NCBI GenBank assembly: GCA_032871835.1
Contig: CM065297.1
Span: 94,261,052 to 94,325,051, forward strand
Direction of reading: 5' to 3'
Length of the DNA stretch: 64,000 nucleotides
Source: Dipteronia dyeriana
Lineage: Eukaryota; Streptophyta; Magnoliopsida; Sapindales; Sapindaceae
The translations under genes and the position numbers were made by a program. How positions within the stretch are numbered: position 1 is the stretch's first letter; every line of letters starts with the position of its first letter. Below are positions 49,301 through 61,420 of the stretch, piece after piece. The notes below the pieces were generated by a model. The model was not told where the DNA came from. It did not search any database and saw nothing but the letters and a program-made list of their open reading frames with translations.

Positions 49301-52300
49301 GACTCATGCCCACACTCTCGAGGATGTCATCGGTCACTCCCGATAATCCATTCGTGGACTTTTGGCTAGAAGAATCTTCCTCAACCACCCACTCATCATC
49401 AGAAGGCAAAACATCACTAACCAAAGGATCCTCATCATCCTTTCGTCCTTGTTTCTGTAAGAATTTGTGCTGCAACTTTTTGTTGTACATGATGTACACC
49501 AAAGAAGTCAATTTTGTTGTGGCCAAACGATTTCTCTTCTTTGTATGAATCTACATAATTTTTGTAGAAAATGACCATTATGTATCACCTAATTTATTTA
49601 AATCTAGAAATGGGAAATCTAAGTAAACTCATACCATATTAAATGTATTCCAATCCCTCTCACCAAGGATGAGCAAGTGAGACTTAAAACCCTCACAGCA
49701 AAACTTGTAAGTTCCGGAGTTTGGTCTCCATATTGAATCCACCAATCAGCTACAATGATAATAATGAACACGTAAGAGGAACGCTACAAATTTCAAAAAG
49801 AAATGAAGAACACCTAGATAATAATTTTACATACCAGGGCTACGATCATAGATTAAAGTTTTTGCCTGTCCAAAGTAAAACATCCCTCTCTTATTCTTGA
49901 AGTTATCGATTTGCAAATTAGCCTTATCTCTATCGAGTTCATTAGGAATAAGTTTCAACATGCACGTAAACAACCCAAACTTAATCTCTGGAATTGGATG
50001 AGTGGAAAGATTTTCTGAATATTGAAATCGAGGATTTAGAAAATAAGCAGCTGCATGCAAATGACGGTGCGATTGAAATTCCCACTTATCATCAATGATT
50101 TTCCATATCTCCTTGTAACCTCCTTTCTTATTTCCCAAATTTTTGGCTATCTCCTCCTTAACATTATCCATGGCACCATATATTAAAACCCATTCCAGGC
50201 ATTTTTTCTGAAGCCGTCATCCTCAACACACTTACAAGAGGTTCGGTTGTCTTTAAGGCATAAGACATGCTACCCCAAAATGTCTGGTCACTTAGGATGA
50301 TTTTCTTGATTTCCTTACCATCGGCGTTCTTTTCCCAACTACAATTCGCCCATTCTTTTGAAGTTAACATTTGTTTCAAAGGTTGTTTAAGACTGTACAT
50401 ATTTTGTAATGTCAAGTATGCAGTAGCAAATCTTGTACTAGCGGGACGGATCAAGTCTTTCTTAGTGTGGGTTCTCATCAAAGCTAACACCCATTCATGA
50501 CTATGTATGAAGTTACTTACCTATAATAGCACAATAATAAAAACATTAAGAATTAGTAAGCGATTTATATTAAAAAAAACATATGATAATTATTAGTAGT
50601 TACCTTTTTTGCTTTCCTCAATGCATTTTTGTGTTGAGGTAACTCTCCAATTTTTTCAAGTATTAAGTCAATACAATAGGCAGCACATGGCGTCCACCAT
50701 AGACATGGTCTCTTCTCCATCAACAATTCACCCGCTGCCTTATAGTTGGATGTATTATCTGTCACCACTTGAACCGCAATTTCTTCTCCAACTTCTTCAA
50801 CTACTTCATCAAGTAGCTTAAACAACAATTTGGAATCTTTTATTACATTACTTGCATCAACTGACCTTAAAAAAACAGTGCCATGTGGATTGTTTACGAG
50901 AAAGTTTATCAAATGTCTTCCTCTCACATCCTTCCACCCATCAGATATTATGGACACCCCTGTTTGAGTCCATGTTGTTTTCACCTCGGCAACAATAGCT
51001 TGTGTATTGCTCTCTTCCTCCTTCAATATCGTTGTGCTAAGCTCACATGATATAGGTGGTTTTAGACCAAGACCGTAATTTCCAATTGAGCGGCACATAT
51101 TGATGAATGAAGGACTACTGGCAACATTAAATGCGATGCCATTCTCAAAGAAGAATTTTGCTATGTCCATGGAAGTTCGATCACGTGCCTCATCCTCACT
51201 CCTTGCCTCCTCCTCACTTCCTCGTTTGTTATTTCCCCCCAACTCTGCCTCATCCTTATCAATTTTTGTAACAAACATATCCATTGGTCCATTGATTCTA
51301 CATTGAGAGACGCTGCCTGAACTTGAACCTCCTTTTGTTTGACTAGTAAAGTTGACTAACTGTGCCATATTTTTTGCATTATCATTTTTGGTCATATAAC
51401 TTTTTATTTCATTTCTCACTTCATTGGAAACCCTTGCACACGAGGCAACATTTCGACGTATACCCGCAAGGTGTTGTTTCATCCTAAACACTCCTCCTTT
51501 GATAACTTTTTAGCAAAAAGTACATCGAATGTACTTATATGGCTTCCCTCCATCTGTTTCAACCTCAACCCCATACTTCCAAGCCGGATCTTTTCTATTC
51601 GACATCTTACACACAAGTCTACAACAAAAATTGCAAAACAAACAATAACAAAATATATTAGATCATAAACTAATACTTTATGATTCACAAGCTAACATAA
51701 CTTTTTAACAAACACTTTATAACATAATAGAAACAACAAAACTTGTTAGAGAATGGTGACAACCATTGGAACTTGGAGTCTTGGAGCAGAACATAGCGTT
51801 TGATGGTCTTGGTTCTTGGAGTCTTGGATAGGTGAGAGTTTGAACATAAAGTATCGACTTTTGGTTCTAAATAGGAAGTTAGGGTTTTTTTGTTTTGTTT
51901 TGTTTAAATAATCAAGTGTTTTTGAAAGAAAAAAAAAACTACACAGTTTAATCAAGTTTTTTTTTACCCACCTCATGGCATTGAGGCATGACTGAGTAAC
52001 AATAGGGGAGAGGCAACCACATCATTCAAATTTTAAAACATTGCTTGTACTCTAATTTTTTAACTTCTTTTAATTAATAATTTTATTTTGCTATTGAAGA
52101 TTTTGTAATATATTATAATTTGTTTACAAATTATTTTAAATTATTTATAAAAGAAAATATTTATTTCTTAATTTTTTTTTTTAAATACTTATATAATATA
52201 AAAAATATATAATTAGGTTGTATTTATCATTTTATGTATCTTTTGGGTTTTTAGAAGCTTTGGTTATTTCAAAACGAAAATATAGATGTCAAAGGAGCAC

Positions 52301-53927
52301 CTTAAGGCGTCGTCCAAGTGCACCTATACCAGCCAAGCACCTAGGCACGCCTGAATGAAGTAACCCTATTTTTTTTTTTTTCATTTTGAGGTCGCCGTCA
52401 AGATCGGACGGGTGTCAACCGGTCGCTGGCGAGGCCTGAGTCCGATCAATATGTCACTGGAGCTTGGGATGGTGGTGTTAGGGCAGGGTTGGTGCTGGCT
52501 GCTATGGTTTTTATTCATTAGAGATGGTGGCAACTAGGGTTTTTATTTTTTTTGAAGAGTAAAAATTTCAATTATAGATCTCTATGCTCTCAAAAGTAGT
52601 ACGATTTTAAGAGAAAAAAGAGAGAATTTGAGAATAATGGGAAATTCAATAAAACCTATTAGGTTGCGCCTTGCTTTAATTAGGCGTGTGACGACACTGG
52701 GGGACCTTTGTGCCTAACGCCTTTGACAACTATACTCGTTGCTATTAATTTTGACTAACGGAAGAATGAAAGTGATGTACTTTTGATTTTTAAAAAATAG
52801 GGACCAAAAAACCTAATACACAGAAGAGTAAATGAAAAGGTGATATTTCACCTTAGAAACTAGAATGAAAACCCCCCTTTATAATATTATAGAAGAAGAC
52901 TTTTTAATATGTGTACATCTCCTTCTTGGTGTATTATGCGGTGTGATGTGGTTTTTATAATAAACTTGTTTTATCTCTTTATTAAAAACATTGAAGCTTT
53001 TATAGGTGGAAAGGGAGCAAAGTTGTGCATTTGTGATGCGTTTATTGCGACTAAGATCAATGAACAAATTCTACATACAAAAAGGCTAGTTGAAGCATTT
53101 CAAATGAGTAAACTAAAGGGCCTAATTTATCATTTATTTCATTCATGAAAGTTTATCATATTTTATATTGGTATACTTTAGTAGTTAGATGTAAAAATGA
53201 ACGTGTATCAGATTCAATGGGATTTCCTAAGGGTTTTAGGTTGGAACAAATGTTAAATAGAAAATTCCAAGTAGGCAATATATGTGGGAGCTAACGAGTC
53301 AATGAACTACCGTCGTCATACAGTTGAGGATCAAGTTTGCTAAAATTGTTTTCATGTGTGCTGTATCTACAGTTTGTTATTGTTATTGTTATTGTTATAG
53401 CTCTCTAGGAAATACACTATAGCCTAAGGAGGTTATGAATTTCAATCCAAAGTTGCGGACAATTCAACAAATCAAATCTGCAAGGCTTTCTAGTCATAGT
53501 TGTCAAAATCGTGCCTAGGCACTAGGCAAGGCAGGGCGAGGGGTTGTCACCTTGAGTGTGGCAAGGTGCAGCCTCTTCGATGAGGCGAGCGCTTTTGGCG
53601 CTTAAGCGAAGAGGCGATAGGCGCAAAAAAGCGAGCTTAAGCGTGCCTGTTTCAAGTTTTTTTTTATGTCGTTTTGATAGTTTCTCTTAAACAGAAACAT
53701 TCGTTTTTTTAAAACAAAAAAAGAAAACAAGAAACCCTAGAAACAACAGAAGCAGTCGACAGCTGATTCTCTCTAATCCTCTCCAATCTCCTCCAATCGT
53801 CTCCAATCGGTTGATTCTCCTTTCCTCCTCTCCATTCGAATTGAAGATTGTGGAGGAAGTTGAAGACTTGAAGACTTTCACTCTTGATTCTTGAAGACCA
53901 GCCGACCACAACCAGGTACGTTTTTTT

Positions 53928-53980
<53 letters not shown>

Positions 53981-56900
53981 ATTCAATTTTCCTCACCATT
54001 CTCTCCTTCTCTATCCTTCTAGTCCCCTATTATAAGCCGTTATGCTGTCCAATTTTTTAATTTTATTTTTATTTTTATTTTTCGACTCTTCGGTTAATCT
54101 ATTAAGTATTATCTATTTAGTTATGTTGAAAAATTGAATGAATGAAATATCTATAATGAATAATCTATATAATTAATATTTTACTTGATGAGTTGAAGTT
54201 TACAAAATTTGGTTGATGACTTGATGTTGGTTGTGTTGAATGTTGATGAAGTTGAATATTGATGTTTATGAAATGTTGTGAATTCTGATGTTGCCTTACT
54301 GTTGTAGTGTTGTCAACTTGTCATGCTTGGTTACCGTTAGTGTTTGTTTTTATGCAAAAATTGTCATGTTGGTTAACTGTTACTGCACTTATTAGTTAAT
54401 AGTTAATTAGTTATTAGCCATTAGCAAATTAATTTTGCTTGTACTTTTTGTGATTATAGGTTACAAATTCTGAATGTCGACATTAGATACGAGCTAAACA
54501 TCAAACCTAAAGAAGGATCCCGCATGACACTGTTTAAGTTGCCCTAACCCTAATGACACAAATACCACAAAATGCAATTTTTGTGGTGAACAGTCAAAGG
54601 GAGGTATTTCGGGCAAACAACATTAGTTGCATGTTCTAAGAATGTCACAGCTTGTGCCAAAGTTCCAACACAAGTCAAAGAGGAGATCCTAAATTATATA
54701 CAGAGGAAAAAGAATGAAAAAGAACAGAAAAATTTGGCACCTGAAGATGATTTTGAGTATGGCGAAGGAGATGATGATTTGCCGATGCTTTCTAGTACTC
54801 AAAAACGACCAAGTGGAACTGGAACCGAAAGTGGAAATGGAAGCAATAATGGAAGCAATAATGAAAGCATCAACCTATTTAAAAAGCCAAAACAGAAGGG
54901 TCCACTTGATTTGTTCTACAACAAGACCCCTTCAAGTTCAAGGCAATCGAAGTTGGGTGAAAGTGATGCGGTAAAAGAGGAATTAAGGGGTCGTGTTTGT
55001 AAAACTTTTGCTAGATGGATGTATGAGGCGAGGATCCCATTCAATACTGTTAAGTACCGTAGCTTCAATGCATTTTGTGAGGCAGTTGGACAATATGGTC
55101 CGGGTGTTCAACCTCCAACTTATCATGAAGTCAGGGTTCCCCTTCTAAAGAATGAGGTGAAAACTACCCGTGAAACTTTGAAGATGCATGTAGAGGAATG
55201 GAAGACTTATGGATGTTCCATTCTGTCGGATGGCTGGAAAGACAGAAGAGAAAGGACATTGATTAATTTCCTAGTCAATAGTCTGAGAGGAAGTGTGTTT
55301 ATTAAGTCAATTGATGCTTCAGGATATGCTAAGACTGGTGAGAAGACGTTTGACCTACTGAGTCAATTCGTGGAAAAGATTGGTGTAGACAATGTGGTTC
55401 AAGTTGTCACCGACAGCGTTTCAAATAATGTTTTGGCAGGTATTATATATTTTTAACTTATTAGTTAAGAGTTAAGACTTATGACTTATGGATTGATATT
55501 TGATAAATATTTACTAACTTATATATTTTTTTTATATACGGAGATTTCTAGAGGTAAAATATCCCAACTTGTTTTGGACCCCATGCACTGCACACTGTTT
55601 GGATTTGATATTAGAAGATATTTTCAAGTTGAAAAGGATGAAGCAAACATTTGAGAAGGCCATTATGATTAACACTTACATCTACAACCGCACTGGTGTG
55701 GTAAACATGTTGAGGAAGTATACAAACATGAAGAAATTGTTGAGGCCTATAAAAACAAGATTTGCAACTGCTTTTATAACATTGTCCAGGATTCATAGCC
55801 AAAAGGCCAACCTCAGAAGGATGTTTACTTCTAAAGAATGGGCAAAAAGCAAATGGTTTAAAGATTGTGGAAGTTTTGCTTATGCCTTCATTTTAGAACA
55901 ACGTGGTGTTTGCCCTTAAGATAGCCAGTTCTCGTGTGGGTGTGCTTCGGTTGGTAGATGGTAAGAGGAAGCCTGCCATGGGTTAAATTTATAAGGCTAT
56001 GGATAGGGCCAAAGAAGCTATTGCTAGATCTTTTGGGGGCAATGAAAGTAAATATGAAGATGTTTTTAAGTTGATTGATGCTAGATGGAATATTCAACTT
56101 CATCACCCTCTACATGGAGTTGGGTGGTTCTTGAACCCAGAATTCTTCTACAATACTAGAACTGTAGATGATGAAGTGGCAAATGGATTGTATACATGCA
56201 TAGAAAGGTTGGTCCAGGATGTAAAGACTCAATGTGCGATTGATCTTGAGCTCTCCAAGTATAAGAAAGCTGAAGGACTATTTGGTAGCCCAATGGACAT
56301 TAGAATGAGAGGAAAGAAATAACCAGGTATATATTTTTTAAAGTAAAATATGTTTTCTATTTTTAAAATATTATATAACAAATATTTATTAATGATTTTT
56401 CATTTTTAATTAACAACTGAGTGGTGGGATTTATATGGCACTTCTACACCTGCTTTGCAAAAATTTGCTATAAAGATTCTTAGCCTCACTTGCAGTTCAT
56501 CTGAGTGTGAACGTAATTGGAGTGTATTTGAAAATGTAAGTCTATGTTTTTACTTTTAAAAGTATTTTTAATTACATTTTACATTATAATATAAATATTC
56601 TTATTTTGTATGTATAATTATTGCAGCTTCATACCAAAAGACGAAATAGACTTGATCAAAGTCGTTTAAATGACTTAGTGTTCGTAATATGCAATAGAGC
56701 ATTGAAACATCGATATGATGCGCATGACCATTGATCCCATCTATTTGAATGAAATTGATGATAGCAATGAATGGTTGACCGGGAGGTTGGATGATAAGAA
56801 TGATCGAGACGATGAACTTGTTTTTACAGAAGAAGATAATTTGACATGGAATGTTGTTGCTACAACTGCTGGTGTTGGGGAGCCTAGTTATCGATTTAGA

Positions 56901-58775
56901 GCGAGAGAAGCTTCTTCGTCAAGGGTACCTCAAGTTCAACCAAGGAATCAGTTATTAGATGAGGAAAGTGAAGAAGAGATTGAAGGGCAAGATGAGGGAG
57001 AGCAACTTCAACAAGAAGAACTGCAAGAGGGGATTGGGGGAGATGATGGTTTAGAATTTGATTTCGATGCATGATCTTGTTTTTATTAGAATTGTGATGA
57101 TTTTACTTTCTTTTTTTTTTTGCAACTTTAAATCTATTTTGAACTATGGATTATGATGGTAATTGCTTTTTATTTAATTATCATATGTTGTGGCCCTTGA
57201 GGGTAGTTTTTAAAGTAGTCACTTAAAAAAAATGTTGATAAATTCGGTATACAGGTTTTTATAAAATAGGTTCGCCTTGCTTCAGTCGGGCGTGCGCCTC
57301 GCCTGGCGCCTAGAGCCTCAGGCGATAGAGGCCCATGTCGTCTTGAGTCGCCTAACACTTCTGACAACTATGTTTCTAGTTATTAACCTTGATCTGAGAT
57401 CAGCCATACCTAACCAAAATTGCACAGTTGCACTTAAGATAGACTACAGGTAGCTAGTTGAGTAATCAGGTATAGTGGCAAGGAGTTAGAAAATTAGAAA
57501 CCATTGAGATATGCACGGAAATAAAAATAAAAAATAAAAAAAGGTCAACCGACATAATTAGTTTAATAACGACATGAGATGAATTGTTCTAAATAAGAAT
57601 ATAACTTATTGTCAGTTTCAAAAAACAAGTAATAGCACCGCAAAAAATGCTTCAGTCCAACATACAAGCCTTCTTGTGTTACATTTAGGTTGACTGTTAA
57701 AATGAGCTTCCCTGCATATGCAGTCTATTTGAGAATATATTCTTAGACAAGTCATCATAACAAAGTTATTATATGAACTCTCAGAGTCTCACTTTAGACG
57801 GATCAAACTATTTCAGTGAACAAACACGTACATTTATATCACATGTTATCTTGGCATGTAAAGTAAAGTACTAATGCACATTTATTAAATTACCGTTTCT
57901 TTTCTTCCTCCTCTTTTTTCAGTTTCTCAATAGCATTTTTGCGTTCAGAAGATGTAGAACTTGGACCAGAAGGCTTGGACAATGGAGACAATGACCCGCT
58001 GCTACTTCCTTGTCTCCTATTATGCTTCCTAGGTGTTGGAGACCTACTTTTGTGTCTTCTATAAGATGGTGAACGGTTTCTTCGGCGACGTGGTGAACTC
58101 GAATGGCTTCTTCTCCTGTTTCACAAATCACAATTAGACCTTAATATTACATATTTACATTTACATGAGTACAATGATACCTAAGAAAATGAATAAAAAT
58201 AAGGATATCCCCAAGTATATTCAACTTATATACTCCGCTGTCACAAACAACATTTAAATTCTTTAACAAAAACCAAATAAAGTCACATACTCACATGTCC
58301 CGTAGTCTAAAAGCAAAGTAAAATTATCAGTACCAATCAAAATCATCTTATAGTGAACTAATGTTCAGCAATATACACCAAAATATTCATATAGTTCTTT
58401 CTCCTTCATCATTAAAAAATTCAAAAAATACCCTTGATATCAATTTATATCACAGTTGAAAAAACTATAACCTTGAACATAAAAAATAAATATAGTAGAC
58501 ACGTTAAAATTTTCATATAATGCTTTTAATTTTGTAAATTTTCCACAGAGAAAAGTATGGTTGGTAATGAGCGAAGCAGCAATGGCGAGAGAAAACAAAA
58601 ATGGAAAAGGGATCAAGTGGAGTTGATAAAATGACCTTCTGTGAGAATTGGAAAAGGGTGAGCGTGAGCGAGAGCGGCTCCGTTCCCTCTTGCTTCGTCT
58701 GCTGTAGCGGTGAGCGACAGGTGACGGAGAGTACCTCCTCCTGTACGACGGCGACCGAGATAAGCTTCTAGGCAT
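46304..58775 (-). CDS. ARGLU1-like arginine/glutamate-rich splicing-associated protein
   Basis: Exons 58775-58636, 58115-57894, 47988-47769, 46570-46304; all junctions are in frame with GT-AG introns, giving 282 aa (human ARGLU1 is 273). Residues 1 to about 100 form an RS-rich domain (MPRSLSRSPSYRRRYSPSP, RSRSRSRSP, PTPRKHNRR). From about 110 to 275 the protein is an almost continuous charged coiled coil (LEEETARRLEEAIRR, EREELDKMLEENKRRVEEAQ). ARGLU1 proteins are nuclear, modulate alternative splicing and bind Mediator in animals; the plant role is inferred. The second intron is 9.9 kb because two hAT elements and a small relative lie in it, and the third intron holds a solo LTR. The C-terminus is uncertain: a GT follows SSG in the last exon (near 46348), so a further exon could replace the last dozen residues. 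Confidence 0.9.
46967..47433. mobile_element. Solo LTR in the last intron of the ARGLU1-like gene
   Basis: A 467-bp TG...CA sequence (TGTTAGCAAT ... TTCAATAACA) flanked by identical 5-bp duplications ATAAT (46962-46966 and 47434-47438). Inside is an LTR-promoter-like AATATATATAGCTC (about 47295-47310), followed by AATAAAAG (about 47351), and no coding sequence. This is the footprint left when the two LTRs of a retrotransposon recombine. The orientation by the TATA-like and AATAAA signals is +, that is, antisense to the host gene. Confidence 0.85.
48713..52043 (-). mobile_element. hAT DNA transposon hAT-1, in intron of the ARGLU1-like gene
   Basis: A 3331-bp element with terminal inverted repeats CAATGTTTTAAAAT and a near-perfect 8-bp target duplication (CTTATACT at 48705-48712, CTTGTACT at 52044-52051). 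It contains a minus-strand BED/DUF659 hAT transposase gene, the same orientation as the host gene. The one mismatch in the duplication and the coding decay indicate an aged insertion. Confidence 0.9.
49227..51605 (-). pseudogene. hAT-1 transposase (BED finger, DUF659, hAT dimerisation), decayed
   Basis: The start is MSNRKDPAWKYGVEVE at 51605. A BED-type zinc finger follows (YIRCTFC...MKQHLAG) with an in-frame TAA inside it at 51512-51510. Then come the linker and the DUF659/RNase H-like core (SIISDGWKDVRGRHLINFLV, VVTDNTSNYKAAG, WWTPCAAYCIDLILEKIG; 51480-50565). After an intron-like gap the gene continues as RPASTRFATAYLTL (50490-50164) and AAAYFLNPRFQYS (50171-49827). The hAT dimerisation region WWIQYGDQTPEL loses frame where SSSxCERNWS is expected (near 49670), and the tail IHTKKRN-like to KRKRKIS ends at 49227. 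hAT transposases bind the termini and cut and paste the element. Confidence 0.9.
52281..52734. mobile_element. Small non-autonomous hAT relative of hAT-2
   Basis: About 450 bp. The right end GGCGTTAGGC-type sequence ending GACAACTATA matches the hAT-2 terminus. The left end TATAGATGTCAAAGG is a diverged inverted copy, and both subterminal regions carry GGCGTC/GCACCTAGGC words. No transposase and no clear 8-bp duplication was found. It sits between hAT-1 and hAT-2 in the same intron. Confidence 0.65.
53487..53494. other. hAT-2 target site duplication, left copy
   Basis: TTTCTAGT, repeated exactly at 57373-57380 after the right terminus. Confidence 0.92.
53930..53977. repeat. (TA)n microsatellite inside hAT-2
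   Basis: About 23 uninterrupted TA units between the left terminus and the transposase. Confidence 0.98.
54473..57074 (+). pseudogene. hAT-2 transposase, decayed
   Basis: The BED-like N-terminus (KCNFCGEQSKGGI) is broken by stops and a frame change (54473-54735). A long open block (54734-55440) has the acidic linker, LDLFYNKTPSSS, RWMYEARIPFNTVKY and SILSDGWKDRRERTLINFLV. After a probable intron (about 55441-55540), WTPCTAHCLDLILEDI and RPIKTRFATAFITL follow (55550-55860), then a frameshift, a stop in the segment ending KPAMG (TAA at 55984-55986), and AMDRAKEAIARSFGG...GWFLNPEFFY (55999-56322). The dimerisation region WWDLYGTSTPAL...SSECERNWSVFEN (about 56420-56535) and its continuation LHTKRRNRLDQSRLNDLVF (56626-56690) precede an acidic C-terminal tail (56715-57074). 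The core motifs are well kept, but at least three lesions prevent a full-length product. Confidence 0.9.
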
Positions 58776-58980
58776 TGTATTGAATTCTCTTCTCCAAAAT
58801 GCCCTACAAAACTCACTCACAATGGGCTGGCCCGAGGGATGTAAACTGGTCGGATACCCGACCCGAGCTATTTTATTTACTTTTCTTCATTAAACCAAAA
58901 AAAAAATTGTTCAAATCATTCAATATACAGTTGAATACTTGAACAGTATATTAATACTCGATAATAATATTATAAGTTTT

Positions 58981-59244
58981 GGGTTATTGCCACCGATCCT
59001 CTCTGGACTTTATGCGAGACTATATTTTACATTCTAGAAAAAAAAAATTAGACGTTAAACTTCTTGTATTATCATTAATTGATAAAACATGACCGTAGAT
59101 GCCCCTTTACTCAGGTGTTTAGGAGGTAATAAATCAAGCTATTTACCGATTAATGAGAGTTCAGATGGTTTAACGTCTAAAAGAAGTTCATGGGACAAAA
59201 TGCAAACTTGCGTAAAGTTTAGGGGGAATTGATACCAATAACCC
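58981..59244. mobile_element. Mutator-type MITE upstream of the ARGLU1-like gene
   Basis: A 264-bp element with inverted ends GGGTTATTG ... CAATAACCC and long imperfect arms that share AGACGTTAAAC. It is flanked by a 9-bp duplication with one mismatch (ATAAGTTTT at 58972-58980, ATAATTTTT at 59245-59253). The 9-bp duplication and G-rich ends suit the Mutator superfamily. It lies about 205 bp upstream of the start codon of the ARGLU1-like gene, so it is in or next to its promoter. Confidence 0.85.
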
Positions 59245-61090
59245 ATAATTTTTTCTGGTCCCGACTTAGGCCAATGGAATATATTAATAATTTCGATAAA
59301 TTAATAAGATAATAAATTCCAAAAAGGGTTTGGCTAAACCAACTTAAAACTTTTGACTTCAACATCTCAACCACTCATGTGTTCTTAATCCAAGAGTTGT
59401 AAATTAATTCAAATCTTAATCATTTGATTAAAAGTACAAGAGTGATTGATATATTGAAGTTAAAATTTTATAGTAACAAATTTAAATTGATTTAGCTTGA
59501 CAATTTAAAAAAAAAAACCCTATATGAAGATGTAATCGCATTTATATAATAAATTAATAATTTGCTGAAATTACAAATATAATTTACTATCATATTTTCT
59601 TGAAATATGACTCTATTGTTGCTTTTTTTTCCTAGAAATTCAAATCTAGTTTAATATCATCTCTAATTTTTTCTTAATGCAATTAGAAGTTTGGAGTTGA
59701 ATTCTCGAACTGAAACAAAAAATTACGAAGTGTTGTTGATGTTTTGAGTGCTTCTTTACTTTACACGTAACAGTCCCCAAAGATGTTGTATCATCCTTGG
59801 CTTCATTATTAACATTGTTGACGGTGATTTTTGGATCGTTGAAAAGTCAGTCAACAAACATTAACACGTAGGCAGATCGAAGCTTTAACCAGTTTAGGGT
59901 TGAATAATTAAAGTCTCTTTCTCCACGTGGATGTGATATGATTTGCTCGTATTTGTGAATGGTAATGTAGAAAAGTAGGAAATAAAAGATAAATCAAGCA
60001 TAACACGTATTTTACGTGGTAAAAGCCTAATGTGGGGAAACATCAACGATTGCCGGTGACGGCAAGAAGAATTACACACTCAATCTCTTCTAATTTTTTA
60101 GCGTCTCTCTCTCTCTCTTTTCTGTGTCTATTTGTGTATCTTTTCTTTATATATCTCTTACAATAAGATTATGGGTCTATTTATATATGCATAGAACTCT
60201 AAGCCTTATTATACAAATAAAGAAATGTGGTAGTGTTTAATCAGGATTTGTTACTTATTGAAGTCGTCTTTGTCTTCTTTCTTGTTTCAGAGATCTTATG
60301 TATTATTAGAATCTTCGTAGGATTCTAGTTTAGTAATCCATTTAGAACTTGTTTTCTGATTGGTGTGCAATCTTCTAGAAGAATAAAGTTATTGCTTAGT
60401 TTGGACTCTCTGATATGTAGGAGGAAATAGTAATATTTCCTTATTGAAATGTGGTTTTGGATTCATTGTTCGAGTAAGATCATTCTTCTTCGTATTTGAG
60501 TCGTAGTTGAACTCGTGTTACTGTCTTGATCGATCATCTATTGGCCGTCCGTTTATGATCCGGACCAGGTCTCTTTTCTCCATCGGTTTTGTTGCTCGAT
60601 CTGGTTTAAACCTATCTTAGCTGATCCGTCAGTCGGACCACCCCGTATGACAACATCAATTGTGACTTGGGCGAATGTTGACAAGTTGACTTTCCCGACT
60701 GTTCACCAATCACTAAAGGCTGTTTTTCTTCTCTGATAACATGATCTGTCATATATTCCGGATTATCCGCTATCTTTACTGACATGTCATGCTATCGAAA
60801 AATCCCTATAACATTGCCCCCTTAAATCAGTGAAATGAGTTCTTGACGAAAGGAATTTGAATACTTTTTCCTTTAATTTTTGATGCTCTGACCACATCAT
60901 TTTTTTTTATTGTTCTCCTGTAAACTGATAATCTTCAAGACAATTATGTAGCTGAGATACATTATTAGACCTATATTTATAAGTGTCTTCGGGACATAAA
61001 TCAGGTCACTGAGATGCCTTTGGATACTTTATTCTGATTCTTTTTTTTTGTCCGGATAGTGGTATTTTTGTTGTGGGTGGGGCCATGTCC

Positions 61091-61115
61091 CACTGCTCTA
61101 TATAAGATGAACGTT
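61091..61115 (+). promoter_or_regulatory. Possible TATA box of an LTR-like promoter
   Basis: CTCTATATAAGATGAACG is preceded by a GC-rich stretch (GGTGGGGCCATGTCCCACTG, itself partly palindromic GGGGCCATGTCCC). This is a good core-promoter context, but no downstream gene is recognised. Confidence 0.35.
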
Positions 61116-61311
61116 TTTCTGTTCATCTGCCTTTGACTCTATGTTATTTTCCTAAGCTTGACTTTTTCTTTTTCCGGCTGATGCTTAGATCCTCTCGCTC
61201 ATTTCGGCGAATCTGAAACCTATTTTTAGCGTTATTCAGCTTTACTTGAATCTATCTTTGAGCAGACCTTACTGGCACTCGAATCCTTTTTCACATTTTT
61301 TTTTGATCCAT

Positions 61312-61420
61312 CTTTGAACGTATCTTACTAATGCTCGGGTCCTTCCTAGGCGGGGTGTCTTAGCATGATCTTGCCTTCTTTGAACGTATCTTACTAATGC
61401 TCGGGTTCTACCTGAAGCAT
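61312..61420. repeat. Direct repeat, TTTGAACGTATCTTACTAATG
   Basis: TTTGAACGTATCTTACTAATGCTCGGGT occurs at about 61312 and about 61379, and a diverged version (TTTGAGCAGACCTTACTGGCACTCG) at about 61256, giving a spacing of roughly 60 bp. Confidence 0.85.

Larger units (their letters stand above)
53495..57372 (+). mobile_element. hAT DNA transposon hAT-2, in intron of the ARGLU1-like gene
   Basis: A 3878-bp element with inverted termini CATAGTTGTCA(A/G)AA and a perfect 8-bp target duplication TTTCTAGT. The subterminal regions are dense in GGCG/CGCCT/TAGGC words (53510-53650 and 57270-57360), likely transposase-binding repeats. The transposase reads on +, opposite to the host gene and divergent from hAT-1. 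A (TA)n tract lies at 53930-53977. Confidence 0.94.
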
